This document shows, piece by piece, positions 45,690 through 57,953 of a DNA stretch of 64,000 bases. Within the stretch, counting starts at the first letter, position 1; every line of letters begins with the position of its first letter. The notes below the pieces were generated by a model. That model had not been told where the DNA came from and ran no database searches. It was given only the letters and a program-made list of their open reading frames with translations. The position numbers were made by a program, and so were the translations under genes. Source of the stretch: Isoetes taiwanensis (Eukaryota; Streptophyta; Lycopodiopsida; Isoetales; Isoetaceae); the NCBI GenBank assembly GCA_021234155.1, contig JAJEKV010000046.1, positions 8,563,012 to 8,627,011 of the forward strand, given 5' to 3'.

Positions 45690-46645
45690 TAAGACAAATG
45701 CAAACTAAGGCCTATCAACTTGTCATTAGCGGGTATAAGCACTATTGCAGCTTGGTATGAGTCTGGTCATCTCATGTCATGGGAAGCATTTAGAACAAAG
45801 TTCTTGTTGTACAGATGGGATAGAGTAATCTGGAATCATATTGCTGCATTGTTGCCACAGGATTCTGGTCCACAGATTGAGGTAGTCATATGGGGTTGCC
45901 ATCAGGATATCCAGCCAGGGCGGTTTGTGTCTTCTGTGTATAAATTGCTTTTGCATTCTGAAATCCTGCCTCCATCTAATAGGTGGCATCTTCAGGTCCC
46001 TCGGTCACAATGGAAAAGTGTTTGGATATGGGTATGGGATAAGCTGCTTCATCCCAAAGTAGTAGTTTTGTGGTGGCAAGTGATCCATAGATGCCCTCGA
46101 GTCAATGAGGTTAGTCCATAAAATGGATAATCGGATTTTGAGCTCATCCTTTATGCCCAAAGGGTTGAGAGTATTGAGCATTGTTTTTCTTGTGTGAACG
46201 GCCGTGGGCATGGTCTTGGTTGTTGACCCTATTTGGCACGTCTCGATCTAGTCGGCAAATTTTGCTTGCTATCTATATCGATGCTTGGCCCAAACTACGG
46301 AAACTTGAGCTTTTCATCGCATGTGGTGGCTTTTTATGGTCAATCTGGAAGAGAAGGAGGTCATTTATCTTTAAGGGCGTAGATACTGCAGATGAGATTG
46401 TTCTTCAGTGGGCGCAAAATAAAATTGTTATGGCTTACAATTGTTCTTCTCTTGATCAAGAGAAGAAAGTACTGGTCTGGCATACTTACCTTCAGATTCA
46501 TTCTTTTGCATAGGCAGGTGGTTGTGCTCAGTTGGATCGGTTTGTCCACTGGGGTTGTAATCCTGTCTTTGCATTTTATATTGCTCTAGTTTTTAGTTGG
46601 TGAATAAAGCTTGTCGTCCTTCAAAAAACCAAAAAAAAAAAAAAA
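45690..46645 (+). pseudogene. L1-type LINE 3' part with zf-RVT domain and poly-A tail
   Basis: The plus strand reads RFVSSVYKLL, then SVWIWVWDKLLHPKVVVLWW, a typical plant zf-RVT region after the RT of L1-like elements. After a frameshift near 46110 it continues with LFIACGGFLWSIWKRRRSFI, the usual end of such ORFs. GAATAAA at about 46602 and an interrupted A-run at 46625-46645 mark the 3' end. It belongs to a different LINE lineage from the hairpin family. The 5' limit is uncertain. Confidence 0.75.
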
Positions 46646-48422
46646 CGTGTCATTCAAACTTTGAGTTGTAATTGGAAAGTAGATTTACATGCCTGTTCCT
46701 TTCATTGCAAAAGCCTGGCATATATTTACAATTCTGACATGGTAAGTCTTAAAGCCCAAGTTCAAGAAACCAATGACTTTGCAAGAATAATATATGGGTA
46801 CAATCAGGGATGCTTTTATTTATTTTTTCAATGCAATTTATATAGAATGGTTGGCGAATGTAAAGAAGAATAAAATTAGTTTTAATGGCAAATATGTTAA
46901 ATAATCCATTTCTTTTCATCATTATTTGGCGAATTTTTGTTGTTAAATCTTTATAATTCAAAATTGTAAGCAAATACATTTATAACTTTGCTCAAGAAAG
47001 AAATGGGTTTGAATACAAGGCACAAAGATAGAAGCCTTTATGGAGGAAGTCCAGCATTTCTAGGTCTTTATTCCGTTCTAAAACCAAATTGATCCCATGA
47101 AATACATTATCTGCAAATGCAACAAGGAAAACTCTATCAAGTCACATAAATCTTAAGGAATCACTTGCAGACAATCTTGTGATGCTCAAAAGCCAGTGTT
47201 GGTACGAATCAGAACAAATACTAGATTTTTAGTCGCAAGAAACTATAGAACTAGGGGCGAATGCGCTCTTGTCCTAGGTTCGATTACATGGCGAATGCCT
47301 TCTTGGAAGGACAGTTTCGTATCAATTCTGGGCGAATATTCTAATAAAAAATATGATACATAACCTACTAAACATTCGTAGGAAATTTTTGAAAATCCCT
47401 AAAAATTTGTCTTTTGCGAATATTCGCCACTAAAAGCATCACTGGATACAATACTTGGTTTTGTATTTTTGCATTTTCATTGAAATTTTTGGGACTAGTT
47501 ATATCCCCATCAAGCTTGAAGTGTGATTCATGTTCCATTGTATTTCTTTGTCACAAGTATGCTGTATTTGTGCATAATGCCAACCTTGAAGGATACCTTG
47601 CCTTTATGGAGTAACTCAGGTATTTGATTTATCAACATGGGTAGTAGATTAATAGTAGACCCATCTTCTTGCCAAACTTCCTACAACAAGCAACAACCTC
47701 TAAATTATTCCTGTCCACATGCTATTATGTTTGGAATGTTATGAACACGAGGAATTTCGTGGAGCTAGAATTGCAGCATACTGTAATTCCCTATTGTAAA
47801 CTGGTATTCTGAAACCCTTCTTCAAGGCTTTCTATTTAAATGATCTATATCATTCAGTTAATAAATAATCAGAACGAAATTTTGGATGCTCTACCCCTTA
47901 GTTACTAGTACTATTTAATTCAAGGATAGATAGTTGCAGTAGTGGACGTTTATAATTTAAAACTGTCATCAACAGCATATAAGCAGCATTGCCCACGCCC
48001 CATCATCGGGCCTATGCCCCATCTTTTGTATTGGACACTAAAATTTCTATCTTATCTTATCTTATCTTATCTTGTAATATTTTGTGAATAGATTTTTCTG
48101 ACAAGAAATATGTGCACAACATAAAGTTCCTCTTTGTGCTAGAAATTATCTACTATGTGGTCTGCATGTTTATGTTAGATTGCCTCAAAACAGAGTACCA
48201 GTTGTGCTATCTACTGTTAAGAGGATGCTTATGCAATGGTTTTGGGTTGCTTAAGAATATGAAGATTGTATATTATCTTTGAAAAATCAGTACACATTTT
48301 GGTTAATTGGGCAAGATTTAACTCTGTGCAGCCAGAATTCGAAATGTGACATATATACATTAGAGGCAAAGAATGATTTATAGCCTACAGTGGGGATTGA
48401 AACAGAGAATTACGATATAGGT
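46646..48422. other. intergenic DNA with small inverted and simple repeats
   Basis: No gene is seen. GGGCGAATATTC and GCGAATATTCGCC occur near 47318 and 47417. A (TATCT)n run at about 48050-48073 follows CATCGGGCCTATGCCCC and looks like a retroposon tail of unknown family. Confidence 0.45.
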
Positions 48423-48688
48423 AATGTGCCAGTGCAGGCAATTTCGCCTGGTAAGGGCCTAGCGAGCCCGTTAGGGCGAGCCAAGGTCCGAGCCAGGCGA
48501 AATTGCTTGCCCTGGCGCATTCTCTAACGTAATGCTTCGGGGCAGAGGCTATTTAGCTTACTGGAGCGGAAGCAAGCAACGATTTCTTCAGAATCATTGC
48601 AATTTTATAGAGGCGAAGAGAGGAGGTCATTATCAGAGATAATCTGGGTTTGTAATTAGGCGAAATAGCCTCTGCCCGAACATTACGT
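48423..48688. repeat. compound fold-back element: two adjacent hairpins
   Basis: Hairpin 1 has arms 48423-48451 and 48493-48521 (centre GGCAATTTCGCCTGG / CCAGGCGAAATTGC). Hairpin 2 has arms 48527-48554 and 48661-48688 (ACGTAATG.TTCGGG...AGAGGCTATTT and its complement) around a 106-bp loop. The two are five bases apart. There is no ORF. It may be one MITE with a second inserted in or beside it. Confidence 0.7.
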
Positions 48689-49194
48689 GTAAATATAAGC
48701 TTTTCATTTAAGTCTGCTGCAATGTTTTGAGTGATAACAAAGAAGGCTTGCATGATAATTTAGTTGAAATGCTGGAGGGAAATTGAAGAGCTGGCCCCCC
48801 TTTTTCATTGCTTGCTTCTGTAAAGCCCGAAATAAGTGTTCCTAATGCTAATCCGATTTTTTTGGTTGCTTGCTATTCCAATGCAAGCACATTTTGATAA
48901 ACTCTGAATAAGTATCTTCAAATGCACGATGCCAGGAATAGCATAAGCAAATGAATCCATCGTCCTTACAAACAAAATAATAAATACCAATGGTGCAATG
49001 CCAAGACGACAATAATGCTTTGACATCAAATAAAAGGTAGTTTTTTATATGCCTTGAAGTACGAATATAATGGGAAACAATTTCTATGCGACTTTTTTTG
49101 CATTCAACAAATGCATACTTATGGTGTGATGCATGCAAAATCTCAACCAGAACCTTTTGTTATGGGAAATGGCAAAAATATTTGTTCAATGTTG

Positions 49195-49295
49195 AAGAAT
49201 ATAATGTCTCCCACCCAATGGTAGCCAGTGGGTTTTAAACTCTGGTGGGGATCACCCCAATCCAAGGCCTTACCACTAGACCACCACCGCAATGG
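49195..49295 (-). repeat. possible tRNA-derived SINE head
   Basis: On the minus strand, GTGGTCTAGTGGTAAGGCC resembles a tRNA D-arm/A-box, and about 30 bp later GAGTTTAAAACCCACTGG resembles a decayed T-arm/B-box. A similar weak tRNA-like stretch (TTTAGCTCAATCGTTACTG) lies at about 49410-49440. Neither folds into an intact tRNA, so a SINE or tRNA pseudogene is more likely. Confidence 0.35.
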
Positions 49296-49856
49296 GCTGG
49301 CCTTTAAGTTCATGTCTCATGTTGTTATGAAATTTGTTATATATTTATTTTTAACCATGATGCATCGTACCTACACCGTGCATGCTTGACATAAGAATCC
49401 CTATTAGATGGTAAAGCAGTAACGATTGAGCTAAACGCCTAAGCCATTTCTAAATTAAACATGTTATAATAATGGGTCTCAATGTGGTTTGAAATATATC
49501 AGTTTCGATGTAAGGTTACAAGCAACCCCAGCCCGCCCTCATGTTTTATTTTGTGCTCATGACTCATAACCCAACATGCCCCCCCACTAAGTTTTGTCAA
49601 CTTGTGGTGAACACTGGCCCTAGGTTTGTAATAGTATCAATTGTTCCTGCTAGCATTGGTGCGTTGCGCAATTCATTGGATTATAGGTAAATAGTGCTCT
49701 TATAGACACCAAAGAGTTATTAGCACAACATCCAAGTAATGGACCTTCCAAACTTTTTTCTTGAGGTTTACTAAGGTTGCAACAATGTGCCTTTTGTGTT
49801 GAAACGGAAATCTCCCTTTAGACTATCTTAATTAACGCGATAAAGCAATTTTTGGG

Positions 49857-50038
49857 TTGCCCCTAGGGGGGCAAACCCTTGTTTATGTGGGTTTATGGCA
49901 TATCCTAGGTATATGCTAGAATATACCTAGGATATGCTAATGGCTGCTAAAAACCTACTATTCGCTGTAAATGCTCGGTCACCTGCGTTCTGGATCCAGG
50001 ATGCTCCAACCGAGTAACTGGCAGGGCAGACCGAAGAT
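49857..50038. repeat. 182-bp palindrome-rich dispersed repeat, copy 1
   Basis: Nearly identical to 54683-54864 and of the same length. It contains a perfect 17-bp-arm hairpin GCATATCCTAGGTATAT / ATATACCTAGGATATGC (49899-49915, 49922-49938) with loop GCTAGA, the shorter palindromes GCCCCTAGGGGGGC (start) and CTGGATCCAG, and CGGT/ACCG ends around the last third. Confidence 0.85.
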
Positions 50039-50756
50039 GCCGATTTTGCTGTATCTATCTGGGTTTTTTTCAGGTTTATTTCATTGTTACAAGTTTGCAA
50101 TATCCTTAATCTTAAATCCGATGATGCCTATCATCGGATCCCCTTCTCAGTGAAATTGTGGAGGACGTGAATTCAGCATCCGCTTCTCTCTACTTGAAAC
50201 ACTCATCGTCTAATGATTGATTTGATGGAACAAAGAATTATGAATTGGACAGGCTGCAAGCATGTCTCCAAGCATGTGCACTCTGTGCAACCCTGGATAT
50301 ATTTATTCAAATCCTAATCTGCAACCTGGAAATGCATTTTGAATCCCTAAAAGCAGGGATAGTTTTTTGGGTATCTGTTAAGGATTTTAAAGGGTCAGGT
50401 TAGTGCAAGATTCAGGAAGTATAGGTATCTATGCTTCGGGAACAGGTCAGTCTTTTTTGCTATATTTCGTACCTTCTTCTACGTGCCTTTTCAGTTACAC
50501 GAAGTTGATTTCCTTTGGTCCAGAACCGAAATGGAAAGAGAAACTAGCAAAAGCTGATGAGCGAATTACACAGATAACATTGCAGGTATTTTCTATTTAC
50601 CTAGGTGAATTTATGTTGCATTCTGTTACAGTTGTCGATGGTCATAATGGCCTACAAACAAAGCTTTTCCACTTGCTTCATGAGGAGTCTAAAGTGGTTG
50701 CTTCATGAGTCTGAAGTGTAGAGACCTTGCGAGGAGGACGTAAGTGTTTAAGTGTA
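50039..50756. other. unassigned, with a possible exon near 50500-50585
   Basis: At about 50509-50585 the plus strand reads FGPEPKWKEKLAKADERITQ and ends at a CAG/GTATTT donor-like site. Not recognised. Confidence 0.3.
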
Positions 50757-51342
50757 GTTGCATGTAGAAGTGCAGGTATGGTTCATATGTAACACAAGTT
50801 TACATTGTGGAAGCCTTAAACATCTATCATTGTTCTCATCATTTTGATTTACTGTATGAATGCAAGAAAGGATAGCAGAGAAGGTTTGAAGTGCTGTACG
50901 TTAAACTGCATTTGGAAAATGGGATTTGAAGACAACTTAAAGATAAGGATTCTTTGTATTCATATTTTTGAGATTGTGATTATTCCACGAGCAAATGAGC
51001 ACCAAATAATCTTTTAATTTAGATTACACAGTTCTTCTGTGGTTTATGCAGAAGATCTTATTACGACATTCCAAAAGGGGAAATAAGTTTTTCCCCCTCG
51101 ACTATGACTATTTCCAGTGTAGCCACCAATTGTAGGATTTCCTGATAAAATTTTTCAAAACTAGGCGCCTGAAAGGTTTCAAAGCCAGCTAATCAAAACC
51201 AGCCAACGGTTGTTTTCGTCAGATTGTCCACATCAAATATAATAAGTTGCTAGTCTCTTATAAATTATAGTAATAATTTCTGTTGTTTTCTGATGGATTA
51301 TCTTGAAGACCATATTGTTTTGTGCTTATCAAAATGCAGACT
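50757..51342. repeat. local duplication, copy 1
   Basis: Two blocks, 50757-51014 and 51029-51342, recur in the same order at 52033-52277 and 52576-52852 (shared GAGAAGGTTTGAAGTGCT, GACTATGACTATTTCCAGT, GTCCACATCAAATATAATA). The copies are diverged, so the duplication is not recent. It flanks the casein-kinase-like exon. Confidence 0.75.
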
Positions 51343-51557
51343 CTTAGAGGCTGTGGTAAGAATGATGCCAATGGAAAAATATGCAGTTCCAGTTCCAGTA
51401 GGGTTTGTTTTCTCCTTAGAAGTGCCTTGGCCTTAGATGCTAGGATACAATGCAAGCTTCAGTTGGAAACTAAAATAGCATCTCAGTAGGATGTTGCATG
51501 CATGGAAGATTTTTGTGCCAAGAGATTGTCGGTCACACAGATCTCATATATATGCAG

Positions 51558-51685
51558 TTTCTTCTCTATTCTGGGAAGACTACAATGTTCTGATACTTGA
51601 TCTATTGGGTCCTAGACTTGAAGACATATTTAGCTTCTGTAACATGAGATTCTCTCTAAAGACTGTCCTCATGTTGGTGGATCAG
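51558..51685 (+). pseudogene. orphan casein kinase 1-type exon
   Basis: After a TATGCAG acceptor the frame reads [20 protein letters not shown] then [20 protein letters not shown] and ends at a GT donor (51686). CK1 kinases have DYNV(L/M)V(I/M)DLLGPSLEDLF.(F/Y)C.RK(F/L)(S/T)LKTVLMLADQ at this place, the hinge of the ATP site. Differences (W before EDYN, R for S, V for A) and the absence of the following catalytic-loop exon (HRDIKPDN) nearby argue for a gene fragment rather than a working kinase. Confidence 0.7.
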
Positions 51686-52032
51686 GTGGTATTCCTTATT
51701 TATTTTACCATCTAAAAGTAATTCTGTGCACCTTTTCTGTACGTTTAATCAGTTGTCTGCTGCAGGTCTGAGAATACTAACAATAGAGTTTAAAACATGT
51801 TGACACATGTAATTCAATCTTTGAAATATTGGACTCTCGCTGGGGCCATGGCAGGATATATAGCATTAGTCTTCATGCATCAATGCTGTGCGCCAGCATG
51901 TTATGTGCTTCTCCACAATAGTAGAAAGTAAGTATGTTGATAAATGCTTTATTCATTAAGAGTGGAAAACCCTGTTATACTCTTTCATGAAGGTTATGCT
52001 TCAGCTATGAACCCTGTAGTACCATGTTGGCT

Positions 52033-52852
52033 GTTGCATGTAGAAGTGCAAGTATGATTCATATGTACACAAGTTTATATCGTGGAAGCCTTAAGCATCT
52101 ATCATTGTTCTCATTATACTATATGAATGCTAGAAAGGGTAGTAGAGAAGGTTTGAAGTGCTATATGTTAAATTGCATGTGGAAATTGGGATTTGAGGCA
52201 GCTTCAAGATAGGGCCCTTTGTATTTTTTTTTTTTGCAGATTGTGATTATACCAAAGGCAAATGAGTGCCAAATAATGTTCCTCCATGTTATTCAAGAAA
52301 GTCTTGCAAGAGATTTCTTTCTCGTGTATGGGTTGCAGACCAATGAAACGGCCAGACTTCTCGTGTATGGGTTGCAGACCAATGTCTAAACGGCCAGACT
52401 TTTAGAATACTACCATTGGCAGAGTTTGACAGCTTGAAATTTCTGCGGAGGTTGGTGTTTTTCACTTTTATCTTCAGCAGTAGACAATGTGCTTTGTTTG
52501 CTATTTCATTTTCCTTGGATTAGCAAAACTCTTAGTTTAGATTCCGTGGACATTAAAAGTTTCTTCCTTCCTTCCTTCTATGGTTTATGCACAAGATTTT
52601 ATTATGGCATTCTAAAAGGGCAAACAAGTTTTCCCCCCTTGACTATGACTATTTCCAGTATAGCCCCTGGATGTAGGATTTCCTGATAGAATATTTCAAA
52701 TCTAGATGCGTAAAAGGTTTCAAAACTCAAGGGTTAAGTTTCGTTGTCCACATCAAATATAATAGGCTGCTAGACTTTTAAACAGTAATTATTTCTATTG
52801 TTTTTTGATGGATTATCTCGAAGACCACGTTGTTTTGTGCTTATTAAAGTCT
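52033..52852. repeat. local duplication, copy 2
   Basis: Counterpart of 50757-51342, with about 300 bp extra between the two blocks. Inside the extra part a short unit (CTCGTGTATGGGTTGCAGACCAATG) is itself repeated at about 52321-52384. Confidence 0.75.
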
Positions 52853-54682
52853 GTTTGTGGCTGCAGAATGAGGAACAAGACTATTGCATTTGTAGGCAAT
52901 CTTAATTCCATACAAGTTGTAATGCGGTGGCACCGGATTTGTTCTGTGATCTACATCTGTGAACTTGATATGCAAATACTTTAAATTTATTCAAGGCATG
53001 AATGATAAAAACAACATTGATTTCTTAGAAAAGATAATGGGTTTCAATTTAGCCTTTTAAGCATTGTTATAGGTTTGAACAGAAGGTAACCTTGGAACTT
53101 TTTAAATTATTACTCTAACTAGATGTGCAAGCGTAAATCCTTTCTTAGCTTATTATATTTGTGTCAAATGTCACATTAAAAGACATATTTCACCTGAGAA
53201 AGTGTAGTGGTAATCTCATTCCTGTAGACCAATCACATGTTTTGTATTTTGAATAACTTGATTCATCTCTATAACTACCAATTTTGTATGTGACCATAGC
53301 CACTTATTCCTCCAGCTCTATTGCTTCTCATTTGTGGGCCTGAACTTTGCTCGTTTGCGTATTTGTAGACCGTATAGCATGAGCCTAAGGAAGAAGAGAA
53401 AGCATTGGGGATGCACCTGTAAATTCCAAGTGTTTCTGTTACACCTACAGAAAAGCCTCAAGAATCATCCGCTCCTTCAGATCACGTTTTGGCAATAGTA
53501 TGCTTCTAATAACCGGCATGGAATCTTAGAGCATTCTTGAATATGCAGCTTCTAATGACAGGCTTAGAATCTAGAGTGTACTTGATTTAGTAGCGCCTAC
53601 TTTTGCAACAAATTAGGGGCTTTTTAGCAACAACGATGCCCTTTTTTTGCAAGAACATTTGCAGCTAGCCTCATGTCTGCTGGATTGAAACTCGAAGCAA
53701 AGATAGAGACAAGCCTTCAGACTTGCCTCTCTAGCTTCCATCTTTAGCTCCAAACATTAGTTTTCTCAAAATCAGTTGGCTCTCTGTCATGCTAGCCCCA
53801 TTTTATCTTTTGTCCCAAGTCCTTTCCAAAAGGTGACTTGGTATATAAGACCTACACTAGATATGGCTATTCTCCCTTTTTAGCTTTATGCATTGTTCCC
53901 AAGAAGCCTTGCCCAAGTGGCTGCTACATCTTTTATAGATTCTAGCTCAGATCGTAACAATGACTGAATCCACTTTCTCTATATAGGATGCAATGAGCTA
54001 AAAGCAACAACATATGGGATTGACAAGGTTTGATGCAGAAGATTACGTAGAATTGATTTTGTTGCCTCTGACATTAGGGACTTTTTATCATGTTGTTTAT
54101 CAGTAGAATGATGTGCTTATTTTGGCTTGGCTTCACATGTAGGTTAGTACGGAAAGCGAGTTACTATACTATGATAACCAGTAATTTAGTCAAGATACAT
54201 ATTCAATGCATCGTGATTATTCATGGCTAGTAACTATTTTGCTGGCTCTATTTCTTTGTGCATGGCAAATATAGTAGGTCGTTTTAACATCTAAAGGCAT
54301 GCACTGCATGTACACTCTAGCAATGGATGATACGATGAAGGATGTACAAAAACAATGGGCCAAAGGAATCTGTGAACAATGTACAATTCATATAGTCTGA
54401 AGCAATCGTTAATATAGATGATCTTTTCATTGTAATGCAATTCGTGGAGACACAACAATATTAACCATGCATAAAATATACATAGGTTGTCCTACGCAAT
54501 CACGAATATAGATCTTTTCATTGTTGTGCAGTTCCTGATTGCAGCAAGAATATACATCTATGATATATCAAATATGCATAGTTTGTAGTAGAAAAATATT
54601 AATCATAGATTGGGACCACGTAATATACATTAGCTTAGGCTTTCCCATAGTTGCATATGGAAGCATCAATTTAGTTTTTGCG
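52853..54682. other. intergenic DNA
   Basis: AT-rich. I see no gene or named element. Confidence 0.5.
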
Positions 54683-54864
54683 TTGCCCCTAGGGGAGCAA
54701 ACCATTGTTTACGTGGGTTTATGGCATATCCTAGGTATATGCTAGAATATACCTAGGATATGCTAATGACTGCTCCAAACATACTATTCGCTGTAAACTC
54801 TCGGTCACCTGCGTTCTGGATCCAGGATGCTCCAACCGAGTAACTGGCAGGGCAGACCGAAGAT
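54683..54864. repeat. 182-bp palindrome-rich dispersed repeat, copy 2
   Basis: Same features as the copy at 49857, with the 17-bp-arm hairpin conserved without change (54724-54740 and 54747-54763). No clear target duplication at the ends. Confidence 0.85.
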
Positions 54865-54974
54865 TTTCCTTTCAGAATTTATGTCCGCAGTTGCAAGGAT
54901 CATAGCAGAAATAGAGGAATATACTGTATCGTTCCATTCTAGGTTTTCCCAGGCAAGATCACTCTGTTTTGATG

Positions 54975-56220
54975 CTATTTCTTTCTTTGAAATGTGGAAC
55001 TAAACTCGATTATTGTTTTCTCTGCCGATAAAGGAATTTTAGATTCTTGCTTTGCTGGAATTTTTGGATAACAAGAACCTAGTTGTAGATTACCCTCGTT
55101 GTTTATGCTGAGAAAGACAGAGTTACTAGAGCTCTCTAGCAGCGGCCTTCGGAGATGACAACTCGATATTTTGGCCCCTGGTAAATGACAAATGTGTTTT
55201 CCTTTATATATTATGTCGAATACTGGAGGATTATCGTCTGATTTTTGGACATACTTTATTGCTTGGCATCCAGTCTCTTTCCTCAACCTACAACGATAAT
55301 AGCTTCTGATAGACATATATAAATATGAGGGCAACATAAGGTTTCCATGTCAACCTGAAGAATCCATAGAAATTCAGAAAATGGCATGAGATTTTTTTTT
55401 ACCTGGGATGTTTTGATCCAAATATGTCCTTTTGACCATATTTTCTCCAACTATATCCATCTTCCAGATGAGACTCATTTTCTTGATCTGAGTTTGTCAG
55501 CCCCGAGGATGGCTTTCTGTAACAATGAAAGCAAAGAATGAAACAAACAATGCATGTTTATTGTGAAGATTTAGAAACTGAATGAGAGAGTTACAAAAGC
55601 AGAACTAACATTGTCTACAGATGATTTTCTCTACAAACTCAATAAGATAGTTACAAACACTAATTATGGACAACTGTGCATGCTAACCATGGCAGGGCTG
55701 ATGAGATGAGATGTCAGGATGCAGAAAACATTACTACATAGCCATAGACATTGCTAAATAATAAATATCTTGAAGGCTACTGACAAATAGGGGATCTGGA
55801 TGTTCTTTATTAATATTGTAAATATTTCTAGACATGACATGCTAGCAGAACAGAAGTCAGACTGCAAAGGACCCTCAGATCTGGACATTACAGGTGAATA
55901 GTGTATTATTTAGAAACAGGGGACGTACTAAGTTGTTTTGCTCTGTTCTTTCTTTACCTTTTCTTGGAGGGGCAGCATTCAGAAGCTTCCCGAGCATTTC
56001 TCTCTTCAACCGTAGTAGAGCCTTGGATATTCTCAGGGGAGCATTCCCCTTGAAGCTTCATTCCATCTTTTTGGACCAGTATCCTCTTATCTGTTACTAG
56101 ATCTTGTTCTTTACATACAGTGGCTTGGATCCTCTTAGCAGAAATGGAATTGAAAAGGCCTATTAACTTGTCGAGGCTAGACACCATGGCGGCTGAAGCT
56201 CCAACAAAATGCTGCCTCAT
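54975..56220 (-). CDS. group III WRKY transcription factor (3 exons)
   Basis: WRKY proteins bind W-box DNA (TTGAC core) in the nucleus and regulate defence and stress genes. Minus-strand exons: 56220-55958, 55516-55403 and 55305-54975, a total of 708 bp (235 aa), with all phases consistent. Exon 2 ends with the DNA-binding strand GYSWRKYGQKDIFGSKHPR (WRKYGQK at residues 111-117). The intron falls inside the Arg codon, the R-type position typical of this group. Exon 3 opens with SYYRC and gives Cys131-X7-Cys139-X23-His163-X-Cys165, the exact C-X7-C-X23-H-X-C spacing of group III. Exon 1 carries a Leu/Ile-rich segment (SLDKLIGLFNSISAKRIQ) that could form a coiled coil. The start at ATG 56220 is open upstream to a TAG, and a TCTGCAG acceptor lies just before it, so a further 5' exon is possible. 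The C-terminal 70 residues are Ser/Lys-rich. Confidence 0.9.
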
Positions 56221-57953
56221 GTCCAGCGCATCTGCAGAATCTGGATTAAACAGAAGCTAGCAGGCAATTCTAATATAACTACAAAAAACATTCTTCATAA
56301 ATGGCTAATATGTTTTAGACAAAGATCATAATCACGTCAATCCTAATTGGTCTAGGTACTGAGCTTTGCAAGCCTCTTCTTGGTCCATGTACAATTCATA
56401 AACAAAACAAAACAAAACAAAACAACACAAAACAACACAAAACAAAACCCCACGTTCAAACCATTAATAAGCCCCGACACATAAAATGACCCAACAAGAA
56501 CCATGAAAACGAAACGACAACAAGAAACATGAAAACACATTCTCGGGCCACCGTAGGGCAACCCTCCGTGCGCAGCACCTTGTTGTGCTTGTGTTTAGGT
56601 TATTGTGCTTATAGAACATTTGCTATGAATATATTAGCTTTTTATTAAGATTGGCCTCATGAAGTACCAAATCTTTTGGAGATTGGTTGGACTTTCGCCA
56701 AATTTGCTACCCTTGTTTTGAGAAATATTCGCCAATTTTTTATATCTTCTAAGGCTAGAAAAAAGTAGACACACACTAGCTAAGACCGGCATTAATCCAT
56801 CGCTCTTGTCATTTTGGAAGCATTGGCATCCAATGTTCTTTTTTCTTGGCTCTTATAATTCCTCTTATCTATGCGGGCATCATTATCTGTGCATGCAATG
56901 TGGGCATCGTTATAAACTTGAAAAGTATTGATAAGTGTGTTATTGATTGTTTTGGGAAGGAAGCTACTGAAATGAACACGTGTTCTTTTAAATATGAACA
57001 TATATTTTATTGCTTTGACAGGCAGAATTAAGGCCTGCATTTAAATCATGGTACGACTAATCTTCCTTATTCAGCTCCCCTAATGACGTAACATCATATT
57101 AGATTATTGAATGCACTTGATTGGAGGGCTAGATTTGATGCCATGGCAGAGGGAGGCTGAGTAAGGAAGGTGTCTCCATAGTGCTCCAGGATATGCAATG
57201 GACATGTCAAGCAGTATTCTAGTAAGAGCCTATTGTGTTCATTTTGTGAGTACCTAGATTGATCAATATGGTACTACCACAATTCGAAAACAAAGATATT
57301 TCCTTGATTTGAATCTGATAACTGCAGGATACTTCTGACTTATAGCTATGTAACATTACTGTTAGACATAACTTCACAACTTCATCCATGCATGGCATCT
57401 GTGTTTGTGCAAAGGGAAAGCTTGGGCAATTTATCAACCATAGCTATGAATTGAATCATCAAACAGAGAAGAGGTTCAACCTTGGTTCATGCTTTATATT
57501 TTTACGTGATGAAGGTCACTATCAGATTATTGAACATATATTTGTTGTAATGGTGTGTTAATAGGTACATTTGCATTTGTCTGTTTACCATAAGAGATCT
57601 TATGTATGTATTTTTCTCTTGCTACTTGGGTTCTATTTCACATTGCATTGTTGCAGTACTTCTTTGTAACAATCTAGCTGGTTTGAAGAAAATAACATTC
57701 CAAGTTGCCACATGCCTTATAATTGTCTTGGAGTATTTCATAAAATCCTAACATGTCATTTTGTTGAGGCGTTTTATTATTTTGGAGTGAAGGAAGGCTG
57801 GGTTTATGCATGGGATGCTGGATACATGGCATAACACGAGCAAAGGTGCCATGTCCTGTACAATTGTCCTATATTACTATATAATTCCTGAAGTATAATT
57901 TTGTTATAGATGCATTGTTACACACATGGGATACTAGAGAATAAAGGAAGTAA
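56221..57953. other. intergenic DNA, probable WRKY upstream region
   Basis: No gene is seen. An (AAAAC)n repeat lies at about 56401-56450. The first several hundred bases should include the WRKY promoter; no motif was singled out. Confidence 0.5.

Noticed and set aside
47208-47300. tRNA gene, because of CCTAGGTTCGATTAC
   Set aside because: Only a B-box-like word is present; there is no D-arm at the right distance and no acceptor pairing.
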